Below, piece by piece: positions 17,535-25,767 of a DNA stretch of 64,000 bases. Position 1 is the stretch's first letter. Every line of letters starts with the position of its first letter. The DNA comes from Roseicyclus sediminis (GTDB taxonomy: Bacteria > Pseudomonadota > Alphaproteobacteria > Rhodobacterales > Rhodobacteraceae): contig NZ_JAOPHT010000003.1 in assembly GCF_025515305.1 (NCBI RefSeq), positions 310,001 to 374,000 on the forward strand. Direction: 5' to 3'. The position numbers and the translations under genes were made by a program. The notes under the pieces are model-generated. The model searched no databases, had not been told where the DNA came from, and saw only the letters and a program-made list of their open reading frames with translations.

Positions 17535-17998
17535 CTTGTTGTCCCTCCCCTGCGATGGGCGCTGCGCACCCTAAGCCACCCGTCGGCGACGGCAAGAGAC
17601 CGCAAGCAGTCCATCGGTCGCTTGGGGCCTGAAATCGGTTGGGGAGGTCGAGCGCAGAGACCTCGACGCCGCGCACTGGGTGGGGGCTTGATACGCGCGA
17701 CGCCGAGGGAAGCCTCTGCAGCTACGGGAGGAGGTATCGCAACGATTCGCGGCGCGGATTGGAACGGATTGTGTCCTTTCCTTGGCGGACTTGCCCAATT
17801 GCCCCGAAGATGTGCGTTCCACCGGCACCGGTTTCCACCCGCGGGATTGCGCCAGTGCCCTTGTTTTCCTTCCAAGAACCCTTCGTCGGACGCGTCCCGC
17901 CACCGTCGCAGGGTGTCTCGTTCCCTTGGTCGGCTCGCGACCGCAGCGCATTCCATCGGCCAGCGCCTCGTCCCCCTGTCGCGCCGGATCTCTGGGAT
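17535..17998. other. Intergenic stretch without a recognisable gene
   Basis: About 460 bases between the gamma-glutamyltransferase start and the end of the anti-sigma kinase gene. Open frames on both strands are low-complexity with no family motif. Base composition is less GC-rich around 17740-17900 than in neighbouring genes. I see no terminator, tRNA or repeat. It may hold the promoter of the minus-strand gamma-glutamyltransferase gene or a decayed gene. Confidence 0.5.
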
Positions 17999-18490
17999 CT
18001 AGCCAGGCGTTCCCCTCCGCGGCGCAGAGGCGGGCGAGATCGTGAAGCACAGCCGGTTGCGATCCTCTGTCCGCACGTAGCGAATGTCGTGGACGAGGCG
18101 GCGAACCATGGCCCAGCCGAACCCGCCCTCAGGCCAGCTTTCGGGCGCGGCGGGGTCCGAGGCCGGCATCGTGCCGGAGGGAAGGCTGCCGCCGGGCATC
18201 GGCGCGCCCAGATCCTCCACGGCGCAGCGGAGCGCGCCGTCGTCCGCCGCGAGTTCCACATGCACGCAGCCCCCGGCCTGTCCGGCATAGGCGTGCTCCT
18301 CGACATTGTTGAGAATCTCGGCCAGCGCGATCATCCCGTCCTCCACCAGCTCCCGCCCCACTCCCAGACCGTGCAGATGTCGGGAAAGCTCGGACAGCAT
18401 GGGACCGATGGCGCCGTCGCCGGTGCGGAACCCAAGACGACAGCGCGCCGGGTCCGTCAGGTCGATCCGGTATCGGGGAACCGCGCGCAT
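17999..18490 (-). CDS. RsbW-like anti-sigma-factor serine kinase (HATPase_c_2)
   Basis: A 163-aa GHKL ATPase. It has an N-box ALAEILNNVEEHAY, a G1-like VEDLGAPMPGG and a G2-like GGFGWAMVRRLV. Such proteins phosphorylate an STAS partner and bind a sigma factor or other target in partner switching. The STAS gene is immediately upstream with 9 bases between, so the pair is an operon. No sigma factor or PP2C phosphatase is encoded nearby. Target unknown. Confidence 0.8.
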   Translation of the reverse strand: MRAVPRYRIDLTDPARCRLGFRTGDGAIGPMLSELSRHLHGLGVGRELVEDGMIALAEILNNVEEHAYAGQAGGCVHVELAADDGALRCAVEDLGAPMPGGSLPSGTMPASDPAAPESWPEGGFGWAMVRRLVHDIRYVRTEDRNRLCFTISPASAPRRGTPG

Positions 18491-18499
18491 CGCGGTGCC

Positions 18500-18862
18500 C
18501 TAACCGCCGCCCCGGCCACCGGCCCCGGCAAGGGCCGCGGCCGCATCGGGGTAGATCGGGAAGATCCGATCCATGTGCGTCAGCCGCATGACCTTCGCCA
18601 CGGCGGGCTGCAACGCGGCGAGCGCGAGCGTCCGTCCGGTCCCGAGCAGCTTGCGCGCGGCGACGACGGCGCCGAGCCCGCTGCTGTCCAGGAACTCAAC
18701 CTCTTCGAGGTCGAGCAGGACCGTGTCCGCGATGGCGGCCCCCGGCTCCCCGGTCACCGCGCTGAAGCGGTCCTTGAACTGGATCGCGACCGCGGCATCG
18801 ATGCGCGGGGCATGGACACGCACGACGCCGATCCCTTCCTCCACGCGGTATGACAAGTTCAC
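18500..18862 (-). CDS. STAS-domain anti-sigma-factor antagonist
   Basis: A 120-aa STAS protein: VLLDLEEVEFLDSSGLGAVVAA contains the conserved DSSGL with the phosphorylatable Ser, followed by LMRLTHMDRIFPIY-type sequence at the C-terminal helix. The start is GTG at 18862, placed 5 bases after a perfect AGGAGGG; an upstream ATG at 18880 overlaps that ribosome-binding site. It pairs with the RsbW-like kinase downstream. Expected to bind the kinase when unphosphorylated. Confidence 0.85.
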   Translation of the reverse strand: MNLSYRVEEGIGVVRVHAPRIDAAVAIQFKDRFSAVTGEPGAAIADTVLLDLEEVEFLDSSGLGAVVAARKLLGTGRTLALAALQPAVAKVMRLTHMDRIFPIYPDAAAALAGAGGRGGG

Positions 18863-18940
18863 GTCTGCCCTCCTGTGCATGGCTCTGCTATGAGGCTACC
18901 CGCAAAGTCTTGCCAATTCGTAGCGAGAGGGAGGGATGCC

Positions 18941-20119
18941 ATGGACGAGGTCGTGATCGCGGGGGCTGCCCGCACGCCGATGGGCGGTTTCCAGGGGGAC
19001 CTCGCGCCGATGACCGCGCCCGAGCTCGGCGGGGCCGCGATCGCCGCGGCGCTCGATGGCGGCGGGGTCGGCCGAGGCGACGTGGACGAGGTCCTGATGG
19101 GATGCGTCCTGCCGGCGGGCCAGGGCCAGGCCCCGGCGCGGCAGGCGGGCTTTCTCGCCGGTCTCGGCGAGGGGGTGCCGGCGACGACGCTCAACAAGAT
19201 GTGCGGGTCCGGCATGAGGGCGGCGATGTTCGCGTGGGACCGGCTCGCGCTCGGACAGGCCGACGTCATCGTCGCGGGCGGCATGGAGAGCATGACGAAC
19301 GCGCCCTATCTCCTGCCCGCGATGCGGGGCGGTGCGCGCATCGGCCACCAGACGGCGCAGGATCACATGTTCCTCGACGGGCTGGAGGACGCCTACGACA
19401 AGGGCCGTCTCATGGGCACCTTCGCCGAAGATTGCGCCGAGGCCTTCCAGTTCACGCGCGCCCAGCAGGACGACTACGCGCTCGGGTCGCTCTCGAACGC
19501 GCTCGCCGCCATCGAGACCGGCGCCTTCGACGCCGAGGTCGCGCCGGTGACGGTGAAGTCCCGCAAGGGAGAGACGCGGATCGCCGTCGACGAACAGCCG
19601 GGCAAGGCCCGCCCCGAGAAGATCCCGCAGCTGAAGCCCGCCTTCCGCGAGGGCGGCACGGTCACGGCCGCCAATTCCTCCTCCATCTCGGACGGCGCCG
19701 CGGCGCTGGTCCTCGCGCGCGCCGCGGCCGCGGAGGCGAAGGGGCTGAAGGTCCGCGCCCGGATCCTCGGCCATGCCTCCCACGCGCAGGCGCCGTCGCT
19801 CTTCCCCACGGCTCCGGTCCCCGCCGCCCGTAAGCTGCTCGATCGCATCGGCTGGAGCGTCGACGACGTCGACCTCTGGGAGGTGAACGAGGCCTTCGCC
19901 GTGGTTCCCATGGCCTTCATGCGGGAGCTTGGCGTTCCGCGCGAGAAGATGAACGTGAATGGCGGCGCCTGCGCGCTGGGGCATCCGATCGGCGCCTCAG
20001 GCGCGCGCATCATGGTGACGCTTCTCCATGCGCTCGAGGCCCGCGGCCTCCGGCGCGGTGTCGCCGCCATCTGCATCGGCGGCGGTGAAGGCACGGCCAT
20101 CGCCATCGAACGGACCTGA
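18941..20119 (+). CDS. Acetyl-CoA C-acyltransferase (thiolase)
   Basis: A 392-aa thiolase with the acyl-accepting Cys88 (LNKMCGSGMRA), NEAFA, the His-containing GGACALGHPIGASG, and the C-terminal active Cys in CIGGGEGTA. It condenses or cleaves acyl-CoA; acetyl-CoA acetyltransferase (PhaA/AtoB type) is likely, but no phaB or fatty-acid oxidation gene adjoins it. The ATG at 18941 follows GAGGGAGGG; earlier in-frame ATGs overlap the divergent STAS gene. A composite repeat element follows its stop. Confidence 0.88.
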   Translation: MDEVVIAGAARTPMGGFQGDLAPMTAPELGGAAIAAALDGGGVGRGDVDEVLMGCVLPAGQGQAPARQAGFLAGLGEGVPATTLNKMCGSGMRAAMFAWDRLALGQADVIVAGGMESMTNAPYLLPAMRGGARIGHQTAQDHMFLDGLEDAYDKGRLMGTFAEDCAEAFQFTRAQQDDYALGSLSNALAAIETGAFDAEVAPVTVKSRKGETRIAVDEQPGKARPEKIPQLKPAFREGGTVTAANSSSISDGAAALVLARAAAAEAKGLKVRARILGHASHAQAPSLFPTAPVPAARKLLDRIGWSVDDVDLWEVNEAFAVVPMAFMRELGVPREKMNVNGGACALGHPIGASGARIMVTLLHALEARGLRRGVAAICIGGGEGTAIAIERT

Positions 20120-20121
20120 CC

Positions 20122-20177
20122 CCTTCATCTTTCCCGAAATACGCTCCGGGGAGCGCGAGGGGTGGAAAACCCCTCGC
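20122..20177 (-). repeat. Composite repeat copy C: hairpin plus GCGTATTT...GAAAGATGAAGG
   Basis: On the minus strand a perfect 9-bp hairpin (20155-20163 with 20169-20177, 5-nt loop) is followed after 10 bases by the core at 20144-20122, GCGTATTT-CGG-GAAAGATGAAGG. The core begins 2 bases after the thiolase stop. It matches copies A and B in sequence and in having a hairpin on its 5' side. Confidence 0.7.
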
Positions 20178-20203
20178 TCCTGCCTCCAGCCAAAGGTGCC
20201 GAC

Positions 20204-20656
20204 ATGAGGGCCGATTACGCCGACCTGAGAAAGACAGCCGCCGCGCTGACCGAGGGCGAGACCGACATCGTCGCGCTCATGGCCACGCTCGCCTGCGAGA
20301 TCCACCATGCCGATGACCGTTTCGACTGGACCGGCTTCTACCGTGTCACCGAGCCGGGGCTTCTCAAGATCGGGCCCTACCAGGGCGGCCACGGCTGCCT
20401 CGTGATCCCGTTCGACCGTGGCGTCTGCGGGGCGGCCGCGCGCACCGGCGAGACGCAGCTCGTCCCGGACGTGGAGGCCTTCCCGGGCCACATCGCCTGC
20501 TCGTCCTCGACGAGGTCCGAGCTCGTCATCCCCGTTCGCGACGCTACGGGCGCCTTGATCGGGGTGTTCGACATCGACAGCGACCGGCCGGACGCCTTCA
20601 CGCAGACCGACGCGGCCGAACTCGACGCGATCCTGCGCGACACCTTCGGCCGCTGA
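20204..20656 (+). CDS. GAF-domain free methionine-(R)-sulfoxide reductase
   Basis: A 150-aa single GAF domain with the three diagnostic cysteines of fRMsr: Cys65 (GGHGCLVIPF), Cys75 (RGVCGAAA) and Cys99 (GHIACSSSTRSE). The 10- and 24-residue spacings equal those of the E. coli enzyme. It reduces free L-methionine-R-sulfoxide in the cytoplasm, using thioredoxin. The conserved start MRADYADLRK is at 20204; an in-frame ATG at 20162 is within the hairpin of the composite repeat. Confidence 0.9.
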   Translation: MRADYADLRKTAAALTEGETDIVALMATLACEIHHADDRFDWTGFYRVTEPGLLKIGPYQGGHGCLVIPFDRGVCGAAARTGETQLVPDVEAFPGHIACSSSTRSELVIPVRDATGALIGVFDIDSDRPDAFTQTDAAELDAILRDTFGR

Positions 20657-20662
20657 GGCCGC

Positions 20663-21262
20663 TCACGCCGTGAGGGCCGAGACATGGCCCTCGCGGATCA
20701 CGTCCGGGTCGTAGGCTTTTCGCCCGAAGACCTCGCGCACCATCGGCTCGAAATGAGACAGCGGCAGGCTGTCGTAATCGGGATCGAAGCTCGATTGGTC
20801 CCAGCGTTCGCAGAAGGCCGCACAACTGTCGAAACAGGGATGGTCGCGGAAACGGTCCCGCGCGTTCCGGTCCCAGCCGTAGTGATGCGCGTAGTAGAGC
20901 ATCTGGAAGATCCCGTGATGCTCGACCACCCAGGCCACGTCCCAGCGGACGAAGGGCCGGATCACCTCGGCCGACATCCGGTCATGGTTCTGGGGCGCCA
21001 GCCCGTCGCCGATGTCGTGCAGCAGCGCGCCGACGATCCAGTCCACGTCCGCCCCGTCGCGTTCGGCCCGCGTCGCCGATTGCAGACCATGCTCCAGCCG
21101 CGTGATCCGATAGCCTTCGAGCGTGACGTGCTCCTGCCGCCGCAATTCGTCCAGAACCCGGTCGGCGGTCAGCGCGAGGAACGGCTTCTCGAGCTCGTGG
21201 AGCAACTCGTACTCCTCCTTCGTGCCGTCCTTCATCTGGGTAAACGTGACGGTGCGTTCCAT
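20663..21262 (-). CDS. HD-domain protein, PhnZ/TmpB-like
   Basis: A 199-aa HD-fold protein. Metal-ligand candidates are His58 (RLEHGLQSA), His82-Asp83 (LLHDIGD), His93 and His115/116 (VVEHHGIF). The 24-residue spacing between the first His and the HD pair, a Tyr shortly before the first His, and the LEHxLQSATRAxxDGAD block recall the PhnZ/TmpB oxygenases that cleave organophosphonates with a mixed-valence di-iron centre, rather than nucleotide phosphohydrolases. No other phosphonate gene is nearby. Start 21262 fits the family opening. Function inferred only from motif resemblance. Confidence 0.7.
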   Translation of the reverse strand: MERTVTFTQMKDGTKEEYELLHELEKPFLALTADRVLDELRRQEHVTLEGYRITRLEHGLQSATRAERDGADVDWIVGALLHDIGDGLAPQNHDRMSAEVIRPFVRWDVAWVVEHHGIFQMLYYAHHYGWDRNARDRFRDHPCFDSCAAFCERWDQSSFDPDYDSLPLSHFEPMVREVFGRKAYDPDVIREGHVSALTA

Positions 21263-21365
21263 GTCCGGCCTCCCGTGCGATGCCGTCGGATCATCGGTCG
21301 CCGGATATTGCCCGTCGCCTTCGCCGCCGACATGAACCGTTCCGCGTGCGACCGTCGCCGCCGGC

Positions 21366-22367
21366 TCAGGAAGGGGTTGCCGGCGCCTCTCCGCGCTCCC
21401 ATGCGGCGAACCTTGCATCCAGATCGGCGAGGCTCAGCGAACCCGGACCGGCCCCGCTGGCGGCGATCCGGTCCATGAGGTCCGCAAGGAACGCGTTGGC
21501 CGGCGCCTCCATCCCGTGCATCCGGGCGAGCCAGGCGATCTCGCCGTTGAGATAATCCGTCTCGACCCGCCCCGTCCCCCGCAGAAGGCTCTGCGATGTC
21601 GAGCCGCCGAAACGCGCCTCGCCCGGGATGTCGCCCATCTGCATGAGTTCCTTCCGGCGTGGCGCGTCCATGCCCACGTCGTCCCATGCAAGGCCCGCCG
21701 CGCGGAACACCGCCTCTGCCTCGGTCCGCACACGAGCGGGCCAGTCGCCGCGCTCCGTCCCGCGTCCGAGCGATGCCTCGAGCGCGTTGCCGAGGTTGAG
21801 CAGAAGCTTGCCGCGCTTGCTCGACATGACGTCCTCATGGACGAAGCCCGCCATCCCCGCCCGGTCGAATGCGTCCGCCAGCGCTCGGTCCGCATCATCC
21901 GAGCCGGAGGGGAAACGCCCGATGTCGAACATGCCGAGCTTCGGCGTCCCGTGGCACAGGACCTCTCCCGGTTCGGCGTAGCCGGCAGGGGTCATCACCG
22001 TGACGCCATGGACATTCGGGAAGAACCGAAGCGCGCGGGGTTCGTTCGCGATCCCGTTCTGCAGGCAGAATATGGCCTGATTCCGAACGCCCGCGGCCCG
22101 CAGTTCCAGTAGCGCGGCCTCGGTATCCTGCGACTTCATCGTCAGGCAGATGAGATCGTCGGGGCGGAAGTCGACCTCGGCCGGTGTCCCGAAGCAGGGC
22201 ACCGTGACGACGATCTCTCCACCCGGATGGCGCAGGCGCAGGGGGCGGTCGTGCAGCGCCTCCAGCATCGCGCCACGGGCGATGCCCGCAACCTCAACGC
22301 CCGCATTGGCAAGCGCGGCGGCGATCGTGCCGCCCACCGCGCCGAGGCCGTAGAGAACGACGCGCAT
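21366..22367 (-). CDS. panE: Ketopantoate reductase family (2-dehydropantoate 2-reductase)
   Basis: A 333-aa NADPH-dependent reductase: GLGAVGGTIA Rossmann motif at the N-terminus, LTMKSQDT with the catalytic-type Lys, LQNGIANE and a C-terminal ApbA/PanE helical domain with ...GDWPARVRTEAE.... PanE reduces ketopantoate to pantoate for coenzyme A; many paralogues act on other 2-oxo acids, so the symbol is tentative. Its ATG overlaps the TGA of ahcY by one base, indicating co-transcription and translational coupling. Confidence 0.8.
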   Translation of the reverse strand: MRVVLYGLGAVGGTIAAALANAGVEVAGIARGAMLEALHDRPLRLRHPGGEIVVTVPCFGTPAEVDFRPDDLICLTMKSQDTEAALLELRAAGVRNQAIFCLQNGIANEPRALRFFPNVHGVTVMTPAGYAEPGEVLCHGTPKLGMFDIGRFPSGSDDADRALADAFDRAGMAGFVHEDVMSSKRGKLLLNLGNALEASLGRGTERGDWPARVRTEAEAVFRAAGLAWDDVGMDAPRRKELMQMGDIPGEARFGGSTSQSLLRGTGRVETDYLNGEIAWLARMHGMEAPANAFLADLMDRIAASGAGPGSLSLADLDARFAAWERGEAPATPS

Positions 22368-23758
22368 CAGTAGCGGTAGTGTTCGGGCTTGAAGGGCCCG
22401 TCCGCCGGCACGCCGATATAGTCGGCCTGCTCCTTCGAAAGCTGCGTCAGCTTCACGCCGATCCGCCCGAGGTGAAGGCGCGCCACCTTCTCGTCGAGCA
22501 CCTTGGGAAGGACGTAGACCTTGTTCTCGTAGTTCTCACCCTTCGTCCACAGCTCGATCTGCGCGAGGACCTGGTTGGTGAAGGAGGCCGACATCACGAA
22601 AGACGGGTGCCCCGTGGCGTTGCCGAGGTTCAGGAGGCGCCCCTCGGACAGGAGGATGATCCGGCTGCCCGAGGGCATCTCGATCATGTCCACCTGGTCC
22701 TTGATGTTGGTCCACTTGTGGTTCTTCAGCGCGGCGACCTGGATCTCGTTGTCGAAGTGGCCGATGTTGCCGACGATGGCCATGTCCTTCATCTCGCGCA
22801 TGTGCTCGATGCGGATCACGTCCTTGTTGCCGGTGGTGGTGATGAAGATGTCGGCCGAGCCGACCACGTCCTCCAGGAGCACCACCTCGTAGCCGTCCAT
22901 CGCCGCCTGCAGGGCGCAGATCGGGTCGGCCTCGGTCACCTTCACGCGGGCACCGGCACCGCGGAGCGACGCCGCCGAACCCTTGCCGACGTCGCCATAG
23001 CCGCAGACCACGGCGACCTTGCCGGCCATCATCGTGTCGGTGGCGCGGCGGATGCCATCCACGAGCGATTCCTTGCAGCCGTACTTGTTGTCGAACTTCG
23101 ACTTCGTGACGCTGTCGTTCACGTTGATGGCCGGGAAGGGCAGGTGGCCCTTCTCCATCATCTGGTAGAGGCGATGAACGCCCGTGGTGGTTTCCTCGGT
23201 CACGCCCTTGATCATGTGGCGCTGCTTCACGAACCAGCCGGGGCTTTCCTTCATCCGCTTCTTGATCTGGTTGAAGAGTGCGACTTCCTCTTCCGAGGTG
23301 GGAACCTCGATCAGGTCGGTCTCGCCTTCTTCCACCCGCGCGCCGAGCAGGACGTAGAGCGTCGCGTCACCGCCATCGTCGAGGATCATGTTCGCGCCGC
23401 CTTCCTCGAAGTGGAAGATGCGGTCTGCGTAGTCCCAGTATTCCTCCAGCGTCTCGCCCTTCGTGGCGAAGACGGGGATGCCGGCGGCCGCGATGGCGGC
23501 GGCGGCGTGGTCCTGGGTCGAGAAGATGTTGCACGATGCCCAGCGCACGTCGGCCCCAAGCTCCGCCAGCGTCTCGATCAGGACGGCGGTCTGGATCGTC
23601 ATGTGGAGCGACCCGGCGATGCGCGCGCCCTTGAGCGGCTTCGATGCACCGTATTCCTCGCGGAGCGCCATAAGCCCCGGCATCTCCGTCTCGGCGATGT
23701 CCAGTTCCTTGCGGCCGAAATCGGCGAGCGCGATGTCCTTCACGATGTAGTCGGTCAC
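22367..23758 (-). CDS. ahcY: Adenosylhomocysteinase
   Basis: A 463-aa S-adenosylhomocysteine hydrolase: [17 protein letters not shown] opening, [28 protein letters not shown], the NAD-binding [20 protein letters not shown] and the C-terminal KPEHYRY. It splits SAH to homocysteine and adenosine, keeping methylation going. The GTG at 23758 follows GAGGA by 8 bases and fits the family start; an ATG at 23797 would lie at the predicted transcription start. In Rhodobacter ahcY lies beside the regA cluster; here it is 2.6 kb away. Confidence 0.95.
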   Translation of the reverse strand: MTDYIVKDIALADFGRKELDIAETEMPGLMALREEYGASKPLKGARIAGSLHMTIQTAVLIETLAELGADVRWASCNIFSTQDHAAAAIAAAGIPVFATKGETLEEYWDYADRIFHFEEGGANMILDDGGDATLYVLLGARVEEGETDLIEVPTSEEEVALFNQIKKRMKESPGWFVKQRHMIKGVTEETTTGVHRLYQMMEKGHLPFPAINVNDSVTKSKFDNKYGCKESLVDGIRRATDTMMAGKVAVVCGYGDVGKGSAASLRGAGARVKVTEADPICALQAAMDGYEVVLLEDVVGSADIFITTTGNKDVIRIEHMREMKDMAIVGNIGHFDNEIQVAALKNHKWTNIKDQVDMIEMPSGSRIILLSEGRLLNLGNATGHPSFVMSASFTNQVLAQIELWTKGENYENKVYVLPKVLDEKVARLHLGRIGVKLTQLSKEQADYIGVPADGPFKPEHYRY

Positions 23759-23794
23759 GGGATCTGTCCTCGGAATAGGCAATCGGTTGCCGGG

Positions 23795-23823
23795 CACTTA
23801 GCACCGGCGCCGCGATGCGGCAA
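23795..23823 (-). promoter_or_regulatory. Sigma-70-type promoter of ahcY
   Basis: On the minus strand TTGCCG (23823-23818) and TAAGTG (23800-23795) are separated by 17 bases. The start would lie near 23788, giving a leader of about 30 nt before the GTG. The leader is too short for a SAH riboswitch. Confidence 0.5.
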
Positions 23824-24107
23824 TGCCACGCGGGGTGAAGCGTTGATCCCTGTCGTGGAAATGACGGCCCGGTCGCGCCAGGCGACGGCCGATCACAACC
23901 CAAGGTGGCTCGACATGTCGGGGCCCACAAAGCTGCGCGGTGCCGTCGCCGGTACCCGGAGCGACCCGCGCGCGGGGCCTGTCCCGGCGGGTGAGGGAAA
24001 GGTCGCCGCGCATTTCGCATGGGACGGGCCGGAAACCCTGAATGCGATCGTCGAGCCGATCAAGGCCGGCGCGACCGTGGGGGCAATCCCAAGCGACGGA
24101 CCCATCG
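23824..24107. other. Intergenic stretch between ahcY and the 34-aa gene
   Basis: No gene is supported here. The long open frame on the plus strand is the shadow of ahcY running on. I see no repeat or terminator until the hairpin at 24112-24144. Confidence 0.5.
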
Positions 24108-24144
24108 AGAAAGGACCGGGCCACCAAGCGGGTGGTCCGGTCCT
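24108..24144 (-). terminator. Rho-independent terminator of the 34-aa gene
   Basis: A 14-bp stem (24112-24125 with 24131-24144, one G-T pair) with a 5-nt loop, followed on the minus strand by TTTCTC. It lies 20 bases after the stop of the small gene. Confidence 0.8.
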
Positions 24145-24163
24145 GTCCGTGGTGGTGGCCGGC

Positions 24164-24268
24164 TTATTTGCCCTTGCCGGGCATCGGCTTGCCGCCGCCC
24201 TTGGTGGGGGCTGCGGTGTTGCCACCCTCGACTGGCGGCTTCTTTCCGCCTGCGGTCTTGTCGGTCAT
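24164..24268 (-). CDS. 34-aa Lys/Gly/Pro-rich small protein
   Basis: A 34-codon frame encoding a basic, disordered peptide with Lys, Gly and Pro in short repeats (GGKKPP, TKGGGKPMPGKGK). Evidence that it is real: GGAGG 5 bases before the ATG, and a strong 14-bp intrinsic terminator 20 bases after the TAA, so it forms a self-contained unit. There is no signal peptide or membrane segment. I do not recognise the family. Lys-rich disordered small proteins may bind nucleic acid or acidic partners, but this is speculation. Confidence 0.6.
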   Translation of the reverse strand: MTDKTAGGKKPPVEGGNTAAPTKGGGKPMPGKGK

Positions 24269-24449
24269 CTCGTCCTCCTCTCCGGTCTTGGCACGATGGA
24301 CAGAGGCTAGCCCGCCCCCGTCACTTGGGGCCAGCGATTTCCCGGCCCTGCCGGGTCGGGTTTTCCCGCCTTTGCCGCCCATGGCGGGGCTGGCCCGTTC
24401 CCGAACAGGTGATACAAGGCGAACCGGTGCCAATCCCCGGAGCACGGCC

Positions 24450-25046
24450 ATGCCCAAAGCCCCGCCCCGCGCCTGGCAGCGGATGCTGTCCGGCCGACGA
24501 CTCGATCTGCTCGATCCGACACCCGTCGACATCGAGATCGAGGACATCGCCCACGGTCTCGCTTTCGTCGCGCGCTGGAACGGGCAGACGCGAGGCGACT
24601 TCCCCTATTCCGTGGCCGAGCACTCGCTGCTGGTCGAGGAGATCCACGTCAGGATGCAGCCGGGCGCGCCGGTGAAATGGCGGCTTGCGGCACTTCTTCA
24701 CGACGCACCTGAATACGTGATCGGCGACATGATCTCGCCGGTGAAGGCGGCCGTCGGCCCCGGCTACGGCGAACTCGACGCACGCCTTTCCGCGGCGATC
24801 CACCTGCGCTTCGGCCTGCCGGCGGTCCTGCCAAAGACGGTCAAGCAGGCGATCAAGCGGGCCGACCGGGTTTCGGCCTGGCTCGAGGCGGTTCAACTCG
24901 CGGGGTTCGCGGAAGCGGAGGCCGACCGTTTCTTCGGTCGTCCCGACGCCGCGCTGGTGGCGGGGCTCACGCTGCGGTTGCGTCCCCCGGCGGAGGTGAG
25001 AGCGGAGTTCACCGCACGCCACGCGGCCCTTCTGGCGGCATTGTGA
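24450..25046 (+). CDS. HD-domain phosphohydrolase (YfbR-like)
   Basis: A 198-aa HD protein. AEHSLLVEE gives the first His, LLHDAPEYVIGDMISPVK the HD pair and the Glu/Asp residues typical of YfbR-type 5'-deoxynucleotidases and related hydrolases. Length equals that of YfbR (199 aa). The ATG at 24450 starts MPKAPPRAWQRM, the usual opening in alphaproteobacteria. Its TGA overlaps the ATG of the GNAT gene. Substrate probably a deoxynucleoside monophosphate, not proven. Confidence 0.8.
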   Translation: MPKAPPRAWQRMLSGRRLDLLDPTPVDIEIEDIAHGLAFVARWNGQTRGDFPYSVAEHSLLVEEIHVRMQPGAPVKWRLAALLHDAPEYVIGDMISPVKAAVGPGYGELDARLSAAIHLRFGLPAVLPKTVKQAIKRADRVSAWLEAVQLAGFAEAEADRFFGRPDAALVAGLTLRLRPPAEVRAEFTARHAALLAAL

Positions 25047-25486
25047 TGCCGGGTATCGCACGGGCCGCCATGCCCGCCCATGCCCGCGACATCTCCCTGT
25101 TGATGAAGGGGCTTGGAACGGAGCGCGCCGCGGTGGACATCCGCCGCGCGATGACCCAGCCGCGAAGCGTCTGGACGGTCGTCGAGACCGGGCAGGGCGC
25201 GGTTCTCGGCGTCCAGTGGATCGAGGCGGGTCCCGAGCGGGCGCTTGCCGAAATCGCGACCTTCACGGCAGAGGGGGCAGAGCGCATCGCCGTCGGTTCG
25301 GCGCTGTTCGAGGTGACGCGGGCCGAAGCCCGGAGGCTGGGTTACCGCTGGTTGATCGCCGATCTGGCGGCGGCCAATTCCGGTGCGATCGTCTACTACC
25401 GCTCGCGCGGGTTCGAGCCCGTGACGGGACGTCTCGCCGGGCCGCGCGGCTCTGGCCGGATGCGTCTCGGCTACGACCTTCGCTAA
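25046..25486 (+). CDS. GNAT-family N-acetyltransferase
   Basis: A 146-aa GNAT-fold protein: a central IATFTAEGAERIAVGSALFEV region occupying the acetyl-CoA-binding strand/helix position and IVYYRSRGFEPV, the typical motif B end. The Q/RxxGxG/A loop is not canonical (EGAERIAVGSA). The ATG overlaps the TGA of the HD gene (TGATG), so the two are coupled. Substrate unknown. Confidence 0.75.
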   Translation: MPGIARAAMPAHARDISLLMKGLGTERAAVDIRRAMTQPRSVWTVVETGQGAVLGVQWIEAGPERALAEIATFTAEGAERIAVGSALFEVTRAEARRLGYRWLIADLAAANSGAIVYYRSRGFEPVTGRLAGPRGSGRMRLGYDLR

Positions 25487-25767
25487 GGCGGCGTGCAACA
25501 AGCGGGCGCGGCCTCCCGGTGTCCCTGGGATGACGCCGGGGGCGGGCGCGATCGTGTTGCGTTTGCGTGGCGAGATTTCGGTCCGGGGTGGCGGACTGCT
25601 TCCACTGATGCACGGGATGCCGAAGTCTACGCCGGGATGCGGGCCGCCAGACTGAAACAAGACCTGTGCGACGCCGGGCGGTTCGTCACGGGGCCGCGGG
25701 TTACTCGCCAGCATTCACTACGCTGCGGGTCCGCACCTTCATCGGGCGGGTTCCGCCGGCCGTCCTC

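Noticed and set aside
16071-18002. A 643-codon plus-strand frame across ggt and the following gap
   Set aside because: Antisense to the gamma-glutamyltransferase gene for most of its length and without recognisable domains in the gap.
20155-20177. 9-bp hairpin after the thiolase gene as an intrinsic terminator
   Set aside because: No T-run follows on either strand. It is described instead as part of the composite repeat.
23759-23830. SAH or SAM riboswitch before ahcY
   Set aside because: The predicted leader is only about 30 nt and shows no conserved pairing; too short for known SAH or SAM/SAH aptamers.
22379-24310. A 643-codon plus-strand frame antisense to ahcY
   Set aside because: Shadow of ahcY that runs into the intergenic region; no motifs.
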